Shown: positions 25,750 through 34,923, counted from the first letter of the stretch. The stretch is DNA of 64,000 bases from Brassicibacter mesophilus (GCF_050433385.1 NZ_JBNPXI010000003.1:62001-126000); one strand, 5' to 3'. Numbers and translations: made by a program. The notes: a model not told the origin generated them from the sequence alone.

Positions 25750-26502
25750 ATGAAGTATGGAAAAATAATTGGTGTAGGTAATACAGCAACTGTGTATGAA
25801 TGGGAAAAAGGTAGAGTACTTAAACTCTTCTATCAAGACTATCCAAAAGAAGCGATAGAAAAAGAATTTCAAAATGCAAAGGCAATAAGTAATATGGATT
25901 TTGCGAAGCCAAAGGTACATGAGATTATTTTTTGCAAAGAGCGAATGGGTATTATATATGACAAAGTAGAAGGTGAATCCCTGTTAAATTGGGTTTTAAA
26001 AACTGGTAATGCGCAGGGATGTGCGGTATATATGGCAAAACTGCATAAGACAATCCTTCAGAATAAGATTAGCAATGTGCCCAATTATAAGGAATTTTTA
26101 GAATGTAATATAGTGAATGCATCATTAGTTAATTCAAAGAAACGAAAAGAAGTATTGCAAATATTAGATAAACTGAGAAATGGAAATACACTTTGTCATG
26201 GTGATTTCCACCCTGGCAATATTTTCATATCGGATGGACATACAATGGCTATAGATTTTATGAATGTGTGCCGTGGAGATTACTTATATGATGTTGCAAG
26301 AACTGTATTTTTAGTGGAATATACACCTGTTTCGGCAGAAGTTGAAGATAGAGAAATGTTAATGCAATTAAAGAAAACACTGGCAGACTTATATCTTATA
26401 GAAATGAATGTTACTAGAGAAATGATACGGGATTATTTATCAGTTATTATAGTAGCTAGAGAGGGTGAATGCCCTAATGAACAGTTAAGTGCAAGGCAGT
26501 AA
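25750..26502 (+). CDS. APH/choline-kinase-like phosphotransferase
   Basis: 250 residues with a protein-kinase-like fold: VGNTATVYEWEKGRVLKLF (P-loop and lysine strand), catalytic loop CHGDFHPGNIFIS (about 153-165) and metal-binding AIDFMNVCRGDYLYDVART. It belongs to the APH superfamily but is distinct from the gene at 12828. The substrate is unknown. GGGAGGAA precedes ATG 25750. Its frame ends normally at 26502. Confidence 0.85.
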   Translation: MKYGKIIGVGNTATVYEWEKGRVLKLFYQDYPKEAIEKEFQNAKAISNMDFAKPKVHEIIFCKERMGIIYDKVEGESLLNWVLKTGNAQGCAVYMAKLHKTILQNKISNVPNYKEFLECNIVNASLVNSKKRKEVLQILDKLRNGNTLCHGDFHPGNIFISDGHTMAIDFMNVCRGDYLYDVARTVFLVEYTPVSAEVEDREMLMQLKKTLADLYLIEMNVTREMIRDYLSVIIVAREGECPNEQLSARQ

Positions 26503-26613
26503 ATAAACACTTTCCAGAACCATCTCTGGTACACGTAAGTCCATTTTTATGGAATATTTATCTGTAAAAGAAAGACGAAAAATGGATGGTAACAAAGCTA
26601 ATGTCTCTAGAAG

Positions 26614-26802
26614 ATGTTTGGAGATAACAATGATGACAGATGGATAGCGTTTTTAGATGGAAATGGCATAAATTCTGATAGAAAACGAATATTACTTTAT
26701 GCGATAGTGCACATGCTATGTGTGACTATGGAAACTTATATAGAACTCAAAACAGAAGAAAATAGGATATGGAAAGAAAGTTGTTTGGAAGATATTGATT
26801 AA
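26614..26802 (+). pseudogene. Possible C-terminal fragment of an unidentified gene
   Basis: 62-codon frame whose product (FGDNNDDRWIAFLDGNGINS and RILLYAIVHMLCVTMETYIE) looks like the helical end of a larger protein. There is no ribosome binding site before ATG 26614. It may be a relic of a third kinase-like or other cassette gene. Confidence 0.35.
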
Positions 26803-26817
26803 TAATAGAACAGGTAG

Positions 26818-26955
26818 AATCCGGTAACATTTAGAAGAAAAAATATAGAGCGTCAGGTTAGTTGGCTGGCCATTAGTAGGTAAACTCTAAGGTTACAGTA
26901 CAGGACAACTGTGCCCGGGGAGATGGGCGACCATCGGCTCTATTGGTTATGCTAA
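26818..26955 (+). repeat. Cassette-array repeat 8 (end of first array)
   Basis: GC-richer block with CCGGTAACATTTAGAAG at the left, GCCCGGGGAGATGGGC hairpin in the middle and GGTTATGCTAACATT at the right. Lies at the change from + strand cassettes to the leftward MerR gene. Confidence 0.45.
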
Positions 26956-26963
26956 CATTAATA

Positions 26964-27671
26964 TTAACTTAGTATTACATTTTTCAAATCAGATATTATT
27001 TGATCGTTTTGTCGAGCGCTATTATTCTCAATAATTGATTCATAGATCATTTGCACTCCATCCTTTAATATCCGGTATTCATTTGGAGAGAGAAGATCTG
27101 GATTATCTGTAATTCTGATTAAATCTAATTTTATGTTATATTTTTTTTCAAGTTCTAAACGCATGCTTTTTATTGAATCAATTAATATACCATTTACTTG
27201 TTTATTTACTAATGGTATTAAACTCTCTCCTATTTCGATGATAATATTGTTTTTATAATTATCCATGTAAAACATCCTTTCATTATTTTTTTGGAAATAT
27301 ATTTGTTCTTTAATAAATTCTTTGACATTTATTTTGCTATCATCTTTGCAACTGAGTATATCAAGAACAGTTATTAATATCTGTTTCTCATTATTTAATC
27401 TGTTTATTTCGCTGCTTATATCAGACATTCTTTTTTTGAACAAAGACTTAATAGTATTAACATCCATGTTTGTTAATATATTTTTGATTTGAGTTAGTTT
27501 TAAGCCAAGGTTTTTGAAGAAAAGTATTAGTTCAAGTCGCTCTATCTGAAGTTCATTAAATTCTCGAATATTTGCTTCATCTCTTCTTGAAGATATTAAG
27601 CCAATTTCTTCATAATATCTAATCGTACGTATAGATATCTTATATTTGTGGGCTAATTCATTTATTTTCAT
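26964..27671 (-). CDS. MerR-family regulator fused to an FlhA-like domain
   Basis: 235 residues. Residues 1-70 are a MerR winged helix (ISIRTIRYYEEIGLISSRRDE, then FFKNLGLKLTQIKNIL), followed by a coiled-coil linker to about 110. Residues 140-215 resemble the start of the FlhA cytoplasmic domain (IIIEIGESLIPLVNKQVNG, then LIRITDNPDLLSPNEYRIL, matching FlhA LE-GY-LIP-LVD and IRDN-L-P-YRI). The fusion is directly visible; the role of the second domain (effector or protein binding) is inference. GAGGAATCTCA precedes ATG 27671. A 20-bp palindrome lies upstream and is probably the autoregulatory operator. Confidence 0.82.
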   Translation of the reverse strand: MKINELAHKYKISIRTIRYYEEIGLISSRRDEANIREFNELQIERLELILFFKNLGLKLTQIKNILTNMDVNTIKSLFKKRMSDISSEINRLNNEKQILITVLDILSCKDDSKINVKEFIKEQIYFQKNNERMFYMDNYKNNIIIEIGESLIPLVNKQVNGILIDSIKSMRLELEKKYNIKLDLIRITDNPDLLSPNEYRILKDGVQMIYESIIENNSARQNDQIISDLKNVILS

Positions 27672-27691
27672 TGAGATTCCTCATTTCAATT

Positions 27692-27711
27692 TTTATGAAG
27701 TACTTCATAAA
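27692..27711. promoter_or_regulatory. MerR-type palindromic operator
   Basis: Perfect 20-bp palindrome TTTATGAAGTACTTCATAAA, 21-40 bases upstream of the MerR gene start. Probable autoregulatory site. Confidence 0.6.
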
Positions 27712-28143
27712 TCCATTATAATTGATTACGTAACGGAACTGTCAAACATTAATTTTAGAGCTTAATTAACGTCGAACATAATGTTAGTAGATATATTTTT
27801 ATCTGAAATCTTATATGGATTTTTGCTTAGAATTCAATTTTTAAAAGATGAATTTAACATATATGTTTTAAAAAACTGTCAAGTCACTGAATATTACCAT
27901 GATTAACTTAAGGGACTCGATGATTAAGATGATCTTTATAAAATGATAAGCAATAGATATATCTACATAGAGATATAACAAGAACCTAGTGAAATTTGTT
28001 ATATAAAGCAATAAGGGAAGAAGTACAGCCTTTTGTTTATGAAGTATGCTGCCGTATATATTGACCTAGAAAAATATTGTTAGAAAAGTTAATTAAGAAT
28101 ATAATTTGAACTGAAAAATGAAAGAAAAGTAGCTAAAATATAA
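27712..28143. other. Intergenic DNA, no gene seen
   Basis: About 430 AT-rich bases between the MerR operator and the terminator of the SleB gene. Stops in all frames; nothing recognised except a GTTAG at about 27782 that may be accidental. Confidence 0.5.
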
Positions 28144-28187
28144 AAGACTATAGGCAAGCAAGAATATTTTTAATTACCTATAGTCTT
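28144..28187 (-). terminator. Terminator of the SleB-type gene
   Basis: AAGACTATAGG (28144-28154) pairs perfectly with CCTATAGTCTT (28177-28187); leftward reading continues into a T-rich stretch. Confidence 0.7.
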
Positions 28188-28220
28188 GAAAATTACTTCT
28201 AAATAATTAGCTAAGAAATT

Positions 28221-28967
28221 TTAATAAGTAAAATAAACATGACTACCAATTTTAACTGGTGCTGTTAATATCTTATTATAAGTAGTACTAGTTTTATAAT
28301 AGTAAGCCTTTGTAGTCACATTGGAAGTAGTACATTTTACTTTATTTATGTCATAAAATGGCATACCATACTGAACGTCATAAAAATGCAATCGTGTTCC
28401 TATACTAGTATGTTTTCCACCAGAGTTACCGCTAGGATACTTAAGAGGAATTGAGTCACTATTTACTAGACAACCAGCTAAAAACACACACTCTGCCCAT
28501 AGCTGTGGGTCATTATATTTTGATGGATTTGCGAAGTAAGGATTACCATCTGAAATTGAAGAGAACTGGTATCTTGCGATAACAACTGATCTAGCAGTTT
28601 TAGATGTACCCATTCTATTTTTTATTACTTGTGCAACAGCAAAAGCATTGTCTTCACGTGGAGGGACATTAACAATTTCTGCAAAAATGACTCTTGCAAC
28701 TAAATCCACATCATTTAAGTTCCGTGCTTCAGGATATAAACTGCCATCATTTGTTTTTGTTATTGTTATAGATTGGCCATAACTTTTGTACTCATTGAAA
28801 GTAACATACTGCTCTCTTCCATATCCCCATTCATCTTGAGTCCACTCCATTTCAGCACTCCAGTAAGCTTGAAGCCAATCATCTCCTTCCCAGGCAAAAC
28901 TGGAAATGGAAGATCCAGTTATTGCTATGGCAAGTACTAAGCAAAACATTAACACTTTCTTGAACAT
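28221..28967 (-). CDS. Secreted SleB-type cell wall hydrolase
   Basis: 248-residue secreted protein with a 25-residue signal peptide (KVLMFCLVLAIAITGSSISSFA). The hydrolase_2/SleB catalytic domain spans about 95-200: DVDLVARVIFAEIVNVPPRE with the catalytic Glu, AVAQVIKNRM, RYQFSSISDG. SleB family members are lytic transglycosylases cutting spore-cortex peptidoglycan during germination. No N-terminal PG_binding_1 domain is present, so it resembles CwlJ/YkvT-like short forms. GGGGG precedes ATG 28967. Confidence 0.85.
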   Translation of the reverse strand: MFKKVLMFCLVLAIAITGSSISSFAWEGDDWLQAYWSAEMEWTQDEWGYGREQYVTFNEYKSYGQSITITKTNDGSLYPEARNLNDVDLVARVIFAEIVNVPPREDNAFAVAQVIKNRMGTSKTARSVVIARYQFSSISDGNPYFANPSKYNDPQLWAECVFLAGCLVNSDSIPLKYPSGNSGGKHTSIGTRLHFYDVQYGMPFYDINKVKCTTSNVTTKAYYYKTSTTYNKILTAPVKIGSHVYFTY

Positions 28968-29112
28968 AAAAAAACCCCCTTTTTATTTATTCAAATAGTA
29001 AGAGAGAAATATTTACATAAATGTAAAATCGATATATAATTTATATGAAATAATCATAAAAAGATTATTTAGGGAAATAATTCAAAAATAAGTTTATGAG
29101 GAGAGAATATAT

Positions 29113-29865
29113 ATGCTGAATACTTCTATAACACTAGGTTTATTCATTGTGTTTTTATATTTTTGTTTTAAACCAACTTCAAAGGTTAGAAATTTGGTTT
29201 TAATTTTAATAATGCTTTTAACTATAGTAAATGTGCAGAAAAGTAAAACAACTGATAAAGAAATAATTTCTAATTTTGAACAGAATAATTTTGTCAATGA
29301 TGACATAATAACATCGATTAGAGAACAGTATAAAGGTGATGATCTGATATGGCTGGATAAATTAGATATGACTAATATACATTTTGTTCAATTAGATGAA
29401 GATAGTGATTATGAAATAGTGATTTATGACAGAAATTCAGAAATTGAAAAAGAAAATTTTATAATATTAAGTACTGATAATAACAAATATAACATTCTGT
29501 TTAGAGGAGTAAATATTGAACAATATTTTGTGACTTCAGACAATAAATTTATTGTCACTACTACAAAACCTAGTGGCATAGGAAGCGGTGTTTTTGGTTC
29601 CAAATATATAATATATACTTATGATAATCCTAAATTTAAAATGGTGTGGTCGGGAGACCGGTATATGTTATATAACAAGAATGATACAGATATAGTGGAT
29701 AAAGTTATTGGTGAAATTGATATAGTTGGTGACGATTTAAAGTATACTTATATTCACTTTGTAACTGATAGTTTAGGACGATATACAGAACACCAAGAAC
29801 ATATAGATAATTACAAGTTTAAGGATAATAGTTTTGAACTTTTAGATTTTAAAGGAGATAAATAG
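29113..29865 (+). CDS. Membrane-anchored protein of unknown function
   Basis: 250 residues. Two short hydrophobic segments at the N-terminus (about 4-19 and 27-41) are followed by an acidic, beta-rich soluble domain with alternating charged repeats (DEDSDYEIVIYDRNSEIEKEN, GSGVFGSKYIIYTYDNPKF). I do not recognise the family. AGGAGAG precedes ATG 29113. The next two genes look like pieces of a sigma factor and follow in the same direction after 51 bases, so this protein could be a membrane partner or anti-sigma-like sensor. That is a guess from context. Confidence 0.7.
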   Translation: MLNTSITLGLFIVFLYFCFKPTSKVRNLVLILIMLLTIVNVQKSKTTDKEIISNFEQNNFVNDDIITSIREQYKGDDLIWLDKLDMTNIHFVQLDEDSDYEIVIYDRNSEIEKENFIILSTDNNKYNILFRGVNIEQYFVTSDNKFIVTTTKPSGIGSGVFGSKYIIYTYDNPKFKMVWSGDRYMLYNKNDTDIVDKVIGEIDIVGDDLKYTYIHFVTDSLGRYTEHQEHIDNYKFKDNSFELLDFKGDK

Positions 29866-29916
29866 ACAAGTATATTAATACCTAAATAATATAAAAATAG
29901 AAAAGGAGTCATAGAT

Positions 29917-30117
29917 ATGGAAGATAAACGTCTTTTAGAAAAGATTGTGTTAGCAAAAAAAGATGCTGCTAATGCTATATTTTTCATAGATAGATATAAA
30001 CCTTTAATGATTAGGTATAGTACAATTAACGGTATATTTTATGAAGATTTATACTCAGACTTAGTCGAAATTACATTAATTGCAATAAAAAAGTTCAAAT
30101 ATCCTAACAAAGTATAA
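29917..30117 (+). CDS. Sigma-70 region-2-like small protein (HTH_16 type)
   Basis: 66 residues: LLEKIVLAKKDAANAIFFIDRYKPLMIRYS then YEDLYSDLVEITLIAIKKF, the pattern of sigma region 2.1-2.2 (HTH_16-type ORFs of conjugative elements and RsoA-like proteins). It ends abruptly after KKFKYPNKV, where a full sigma factor would continue. AAAAGGAG precedes ATG 29917. The next gene supplies a region-4-like half, so the pair may form a split sigma factor. Confidence 0.65.
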   Translation: MEDKRLLEKIVLAKKDAANAIFFIDRYKPLMIRYSTINGIFYEDLYSDLVEITLIAIKKFKYPNKV

Positions 30118-30201
30118 TATTTCAAAGATTAAAATAAATTTTGTAAAAAATTTTACTTTTATACATATAAACCTCTCTTTTTATTTAAGGGGGGTTATTC
30201 T

Positions 30202-30609
30202 ATGTATAATATAGATAATGATCATTTGGAAGAAACGTTTTTAGAAAGATATTTGATTAGCTATTTAAAAAAGTGGTATCTAGGTAAAAGAATTGACTTC
30301 ATTAAAAAAGATATAAAGAAAAGAGAGGAATTGAGTAATGATATATGTAATAAGAATACTATTGTAAGCGAAGATATAGTAACTCTAAATGAAGATAATT
30401 GGATTGAATATATAGAAAATAGAAAAATATTTTACTATTTTAAGAGTTTACCTAAAAATAAAATACAAATAATCTATAAAAATATAGTTGAAAATAAATC
30501 ATTAACCAATTCAGCTAAAGAAATAGGGATAAGTAAGCAATTAGCATATTCGTATAAAAAACAAATTTTGGAAAATTGCAAAAAAATATTACAAGAATAT
30601 GACTGTTGA
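30202..30609 (+). CDS. Sigma-70 region-4-like protein, possible partner of the upstream ORF
   Basis: 135 residues. The N-terminal part (FLERYLISYLKKWYLGKRID) resembles sigma region 2.3-2.4 tail sequence. The C-terminal part has a helix-turn-helix: IVENKSLTNSAKEIGISKQLAYSYKKQILENCKK, a sigma region 4.2 layout for -35 recognition. AAGGGGGG precedes ATG 30202. It lies 84 bases after the region-2-like gene in the same direction without a terminator between. B. subtilis SigO-RsoA is a known two-subunit precedent. Confidence 0.65.
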   Translation: MYNIDNDHLEETFLERYLISYLKKWYLGKRIDFIKKDIKKREELSNDICNKNTIVSEDIVTLNEDNWIEYIENRKIFYYFKSLPKNKIQIIYKNIVENKSLTNSAKEIGISKQLAYSYKKQILENCKKILQEYDC

Positions 30610-30781
30610 AGTTTGGTAAAAAATAAAGAGAAAGTTATTATAGTTATGCTAATGTATTTAAATACTGAACGGATTCTAGTTAAATTTAGTACATCAATAT
30701 AATTCACAAGACAAATATGATAGAATATTAACTAACGAAAAAGCTAATGATAACTTACAGTTACTAAGGAAGGTATGTTTA

Positions 30782-33121
30782 ATGGGAACAGGAATACAAA
30801 TCAAAATAGCAGTCCGAAACCTAGTAGAATTTGTCATGAGAGCAGGGGACTTAGATACTAGGTTTGTTGGTGGAAGCAGAGCACTAGAAGGGACAAAAGC
30901 ACATCAGAAAATTCAGAAGTCAGCTGGAGAAGATTACGATGCAGAGGTATACTTATCTCATACATTTGAGTACGAAGGATTTACATTTACTATAGACGGA
31001 AGAGCAGATGGAATTATAGTTAATGACTATGGAGTAACGATAGATGAAATAAAATCTACTGCAAGACCACTGGATGTAATTGATGAAAGCTTTAACCCTC
31101 TACACTGGGCACAAGCACAATGCTATGGATATATTTATGCGTTTCAGAATGAGATAGAGCAAGTAACAATACAGTTAACATACTATCATATAGAGACAGA
31201 ACAAATAAAAAATATAGAAAGAATATTTACTATAGAAGAGCTTGAAGTATTTTTCTATAGCTTAATTGGTATGTACCTTTCATGGGCAAAACTTACATCA
31301 GATTGGAATATAACTAGAAATACATCAATAAAAAATCTCCAATTTCCATTTAATTCATATAGAAAAGGTCAGAGAGAACTTGCAGTTGCAGTGTATAGAA
31401 CTATAACTGAGAATAAGCGAATATTTGTCCAAGCACCAACTGGTATAGGCAAGACTATTTCAACATTGTTTCCAACTGTTAAAGCAATGGGAGAAGGAAG
31501 TACATCTAAGATATTTTATTTAACTGCAAAAACTATTACAAGACAGGTTGCAGAAGAAGCTTTTTTTAAAATGTCAGAAGGTGGACTTAGATTTAAAGTT
31601 GTTACTCTTACTGCAAAAGATAAGATATGCTTTAAAGAAGAGTCAAACTGTACTCCTGAAGCTTGTGAATATGCTAAAGGTCACTATAATAGAGTAAATG
31701 ACGCTCTCATGGATATGCTGACTAATGAAGATACTCTTAACAGAGAAACTATTGAAGAATATGCAAGTAAGTATAAAGTTTGTCCTTTTGAATTTTCTTT
31801 AGACTTATCTTTATGGGCGGATTGCGTTATCTGTGACTACAATTATGCATTTGATCCTAGAGTATATCTTAAGAGGTTTTTTGAAGGAAGCACAGAAGCA
31901 TACGCTTTTTTAATTGATGAAGCACATAACCTTGTAGATAGGGCTAGAGAAATGTTTTCAGCAGAGCTAAATAAAAGGGTGTTTTTAGAACTAAAGAGAA
32001 GAATGAAAGAAAAACAGCCTAAAATATCAAAGGCTTTAGGCAAGATAAATTCATTTATGCTTGATATGAAAAAGAAATGCGAAGATGAAGAGCATTATAT
32101 TGATAAAGAACAGCCAAAAGACTTATATCCGCTTCTTAGACACTTCATAACTGAGTCTGAAGAATGGCTTGTAAATAATCAAGGTTTAGAAGATCATAGT
32201 GAACTCCTTGAGCTCTATTTTAATGTATTGTCATTTATAAAAATATCTGAAATGTATGATGAGAGATATGTAACGTATGCAGAAAAACAAGGTAACGAAG
32301 TAAGGTTAAAGCTTTTCTGCTTAGATCCCTCATATTTACTAGGTGAAGCAATAAAAAGAGGCAAATCAGCAGCTTTTTTTTCTGCTACACTTACTCCATT
32401 AACATATTTTCGTGAAATACTTGGAGGATGTGAGGAAGATTATATAATGCAGCTGTCTTCACCATTTGATAGAAATAACCTATGTCTATGTATGGCAGAT
32501 TCTGTATCTACTAAGTATAAGGACAGAGAAAACACTTATGATATAGTAGTAGAATATATTAGAACTTTAGTATTACAAAACAAAGGCAATTATTTAGTGT
32601 TCTTTCCTTCTTATAAATATATGAATGATGTATATGAATTGTTTGCTGAAAGATATGCTGATATTAATACTATAATACAATCTAATACTATGAATGAAGC
32701 TGAAAGAGAAACTTTTCTGGAAAGCTTTAACACTGAATTAGATAGTGCACTTGTTGGATTTGCAGTATTAGGTGGAATTTTTTCAGAAGGTATAGATTTA
32801 ACCGGAGAAAGATTGGTTGGAGCAGTAATAGTTGGAGTTGGATTACCACAAATTTGTTTGGAGAGAGATATTATAAAAGGATATTTTGATGAAAAAAACA
32901 AATTAGGATTTGAATATGCATATATGTATCCTGGTATGAATAAAGTATTGCAAGCAGCAGGAAGAGTTATTCGAACAGAAAACGATAGAGGGGTAGTGCT
33001 TTTGATAGATAAGAGATTCTCATATTCGTATTATCAGAAGCTTTTTCCGAGAGAGTGGAATACAAATAATAGAATTAGAAAGCTTAAAGATATAGAAAAA
33101 AGTCTTAACTCGTTTTGGTAA
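30782..33121 (+). CDS. DinG/XPD-type helicase with N-terminal PD-(D/E)XK nuclease-like domain
   Basis: 779-residue DNA repair-type enzyme. Residues 1-170 carry a PD-(D/E)XK-like region (GTKAHQKIQ, FTIDGRADGIIVNDYGVTIDEIKST with D and ExK, QAQCYGYIYA). The superfamily-2 helicase follows: Walker A FVQAPTGIGKTISTLFP (about 217), four cysteines for a likely 4Fe-4S cluster (CFKEESNCTPEAC ... KVCPF), DEAH box LIDEAHN and C-terminal motifs with QAAGRVIRT. It is a single gene, 5'-3' polarity expected from the family. It lacks a resemblance to CRISPR CasDinG context. Confidence 0.9.
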   Translation: MGTGIQIKIAVRNLVEFVMRAGDLDTRFVGGSRALEGTKAHQKIQKSAGEDYDAEVYLSHTFEYEGFTFTIDGRADGIIVNDYGVTIDEIKSTARPLDVIDESFNPLHWAQAQCYGYIYAFQNEIEQVTIQLTYYHIETEQIKNIERIFTIEELEVFFYSLIGMYLSWAKLTSDWNITRNTSIKNLQFPFNSYRKGQRELAVAVYRTITENKRIFVQAPTGIGKTISTLFPTVKAMGEGSTSKIFYLTAKTITRQVAEEAFFKMSEGGLRFKVVTLTAKDKICFKEESNCTPEACEYAKGHYNRVNDALMDMLTNEDTLNRETIEEYASKYKVCPFEFSLDLSLWADCVICDYNYAFDPRVYLKRFFEGSTEAYAFLIDEAHNLVDRAREMFSAELNKRVFLELKRRMKEKQPKISKALGKINSFMLDMKKKCEDEEHYIDKEQPKDLYPLLRHFITESEEWLVNNQGLEDHSELLELYFNVLSFIKISEMYDERYVTYAEKQGNEVRLKLFCLDPSYLLGEAIKRGKSAAFFSATLTPLTYFREILGGCEEDYIMQLSSPFDRNNLCLCMADSVSTKYKDRENTYDIVVEYIRTLVLQNKGNYLVFFPSYKYMNDVYELFAERYADINTIIQSNTMNEAERETFLESFNTELDSALVGFAVLGGIFSEGIDLTGERLVGAVIVGVGLPQICLERDIIKGYFDEKNKLGFEYAYMYPGMNKVLQAAGRVIRTENDRGVVLLIDKRFSYSYYQKLFPREWNTNNRIRKLKDIEKSLNSFW

Positions 33122-33156
33122 GAAAAAAATACCAACAAAAAAATTAAAAAAATATA

Positions 33157-33184
33157 TTGACTTTATTCGTGAGCATGGTATAAT
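33157..33184 (+). promoter_or_regulatory. Promoter of tRNA-Leu
   Basis: TTGACT (33157-33162), 16-base spacer, TATAAT (33179-33184), about 34 bases before the tRNA 5' end. Confidence 0.8.
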
Positions 33185-33217
33185 TAATTTTGTCAGTAAG
33201 ACATACAAACAAATCAC

Positions 33218-33301
33218 GCGGGAGTGGCGGAACTGGCAGACGCGCTAGACTTAGGATCTAGTGTCATTGACGTGGGGGTTCAAGTCCTCTCTCCCGCACC
33301 A
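33218..33301 (+). tRNA. tRNA-Leu (anticodon UAG)
   Basis: 84 bases including encoded CCA. The acceptor stem GCGGGAG/CTCCCGC, anticodon loop CTTAGGA with TAG, a long variable arm typical of Leu, and TPsiC loop GGTTCAAGTCC are all visible. It is preceded by a promoter and followed by a terminator. Confidence 0.97.
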
Positions 33302-33304
33302 TTG

Positions 33305-33333
33305 AAACCAATGGCTTAACCATTGGTTTTTTT
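33305..33333 (+). terminator. Terminator after tRNA-Leu
   Basis: AACCAATGG/CCATTGGTT stem with CTTAA loop and seven T. Confidence 0.9.
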
Positions 33334-33440
33334 CATATGTTTTTTTGAAATGAATAGTTATATGTTTACTAGGAAAAATAAACTAATGAGTAATAAATAA
33401 AAAATTGTATTTTAAATATTTGTTACAATTAATGGCATCA

Positions 33441-33469
33441 TTGGACATGGAATAATTTTATGTTATAAT
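33441..33469 (+). promoter_or_regulatory. Promoter of the tig-clpP-clpX genes
   Basis: TTGGAC (33441-33446), 17-base spacer, TATAAT (33464-33469). It is about 145 bases upstream of tig. Confidence 0.65.
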
Positions 33470-33614
33470 ATAATGGTTAATCTTGTAGGAAAAATTATTC
33501 GCACTATACATAAAGACAGAATAATGAATTGATTTTATATTGATTCTTATTGTACGGGAGGCAAGGTGTGAATTTGAGATTATATAAATTATAAAGATTT
33601 AAGGAGGAGTTTCA

Positions 33615-34901
33615 ATGAGTTCAACTGTAGAAAAAAAAGAGAACAACATAGTTACATTAAAGATTGAGGTTGATGCAGAAACATTTGAAAAAGGTATCCA
33701 GCAAGCGTACACTAAAAATAGAAATAAATTCAATATACCAGGATTTAGAAAAGGTAAAGTGCCAAGAAAGATTATAGAGTTAAATTATGGAGTTGGAGTT
33801 TTTTATGAAGATGCTATAAACATCGTATTCCCAGAAGCATATGATAAAGCTATAGAGGAACATAAACTAGAGCCTGTAGACAGACCAGTTATAGACGTAG
33901 ATGAGATTGAAAAAGGAAAACCAGTTGTTTTTACTGCTGAAGTTACTGTTAAGCCAGAAGTTACACTTGGCGAATATAAAGGTATAGAAGCAGAAAAAGT
34001 AGAGTATAATGTTACAAATGACGAAGTTGAAGCAGAAATAAAAAAAATACAAGACAAAAACGCAAGAATAATTGAAGCAACAGACAGACCAGTTAAAGAA
34101 GGAGACACTTTAACAATTGACTATGCTGGATATGTTGGTGAAGATCAATTTGAAGGTGGCACAGCTCAAAATCAAACGTTAGAAATCGGTTCAGGAAGAT
34201 TTATCCCTGGATTTGAAGAGCAATTAATTGGCAAGAACAAAGATGAAGAAGTAGAAGTAAACGTAAAGTTTCCTGAAGAATACCATGCAGAAGAGCTTGC
34301 TGGTAAAGATGCAAAATTCATGGTTACTATACATGAAATAAAAGAAAAAGAGTTACCTGAATTAGACGATGAATTTGCAAAAGATGTTAGTGAATTTGAT
34401 ACATTAGAAGAATTAAAAAATGATATTAAGGGTAAACTTGAAAAGCAAGCTAAAGATAAAGAAAAGGCAGAAAATGAAAACAATGTAGTTGAAAAAGTTG
34501 TTGAATTATGCCAAGTTGATATACCTGAAGTTATGATTGAAAGACAAATAGACAATGATGTTAATGATTTTGCATATAGATTAAGATACCAAGGATTAGA
34601 CATAGATAAATACTTTGAGCTTACAAATACTAAGCTAGAAGATCTAAGAGAACAATTCAAAGAAAACGCTGGAAAGCTAGTAAAAGTTGATTTAGTTTTA
34701 GAGACTATTTCAGAAAATGAAAAAATAGATGCAACAGAAGAGGAACTAAATGCAGAATTAGAAAATATCGCAAAACAATATAATCAAGATGCTGAAAAGT
34801 TCAAAAAGAACTTAGGAAACGATGATTTAGAGTATATCAAATTGGGTATAATTAAAAGAAAGACAGTTGAGTTTTTGGTAAACAATGCTAAATTGTCTTA
34901 A
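33615..34901 (+). CDS. tig: Trigger factor
   Basis: Ribosome-associated chaperone and peptidyl-prolyl isomerase, 428 residues. The N-terminal ribosome-binding signature is conserved (FNIPGFRKGKVPRKIIE, about 38-54). The FKBP-like PPIase domain runs from about 150 to 245 (VKEGDTLTIDYAGYVGED, ELAGKDAKFMVTIHEIKEKELP), and the C-terminal helical chaperone domain follows. AAGGAGG precedes ATG 33615. clpP and clpX follow directly, the standard Firmicute protein quality-control order. Confidence 0.98.
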   Translation: MSSTVEKKENNIVTLKIEVDAETFEKGIQQAYTKNRNKFNIPGFRKGKVPRKIIELNYGVGVFYEDAINIVFPEAYDKAIEEHKLEPVDRPVIDVDEIEKGKPVVFTAEVTVKPEVTLGEYKGIEAEKVEYNVTNDEVEAEIKKIQDKNARIIEATDRPVKEGDTLTIDYAGYVGEDQFEGGTAQNQTLEIGSGRFIPGFEEQLIGKNKDEEVEVNVKFPEEYHAEELAGKDAKFMVTIHEIKEKELPELDDEFAKDVSEFDTLEELKNDIKGKLEKQAKDKEKAENENNVVEKVVELCQVDIPEVMIERQIDNDVNDFAYRLRYQGLDIDKYFELTNTKLEDLREQFKENAGKLVKVDLVLETISENEKIDATEEELNAELENIAKQYNQDAEKFKKNLGNDDLEYIKLGIIKRKTVEFLVNNAKLS

Positions 34902-34923
34902 TTCGTAGACCAGGAGGGATATT

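Noticed and set aside
30782..33121. CRISPR-associated DinG (type IV)
   Set aside because: No cas genes or CRISPR repeats in the window.
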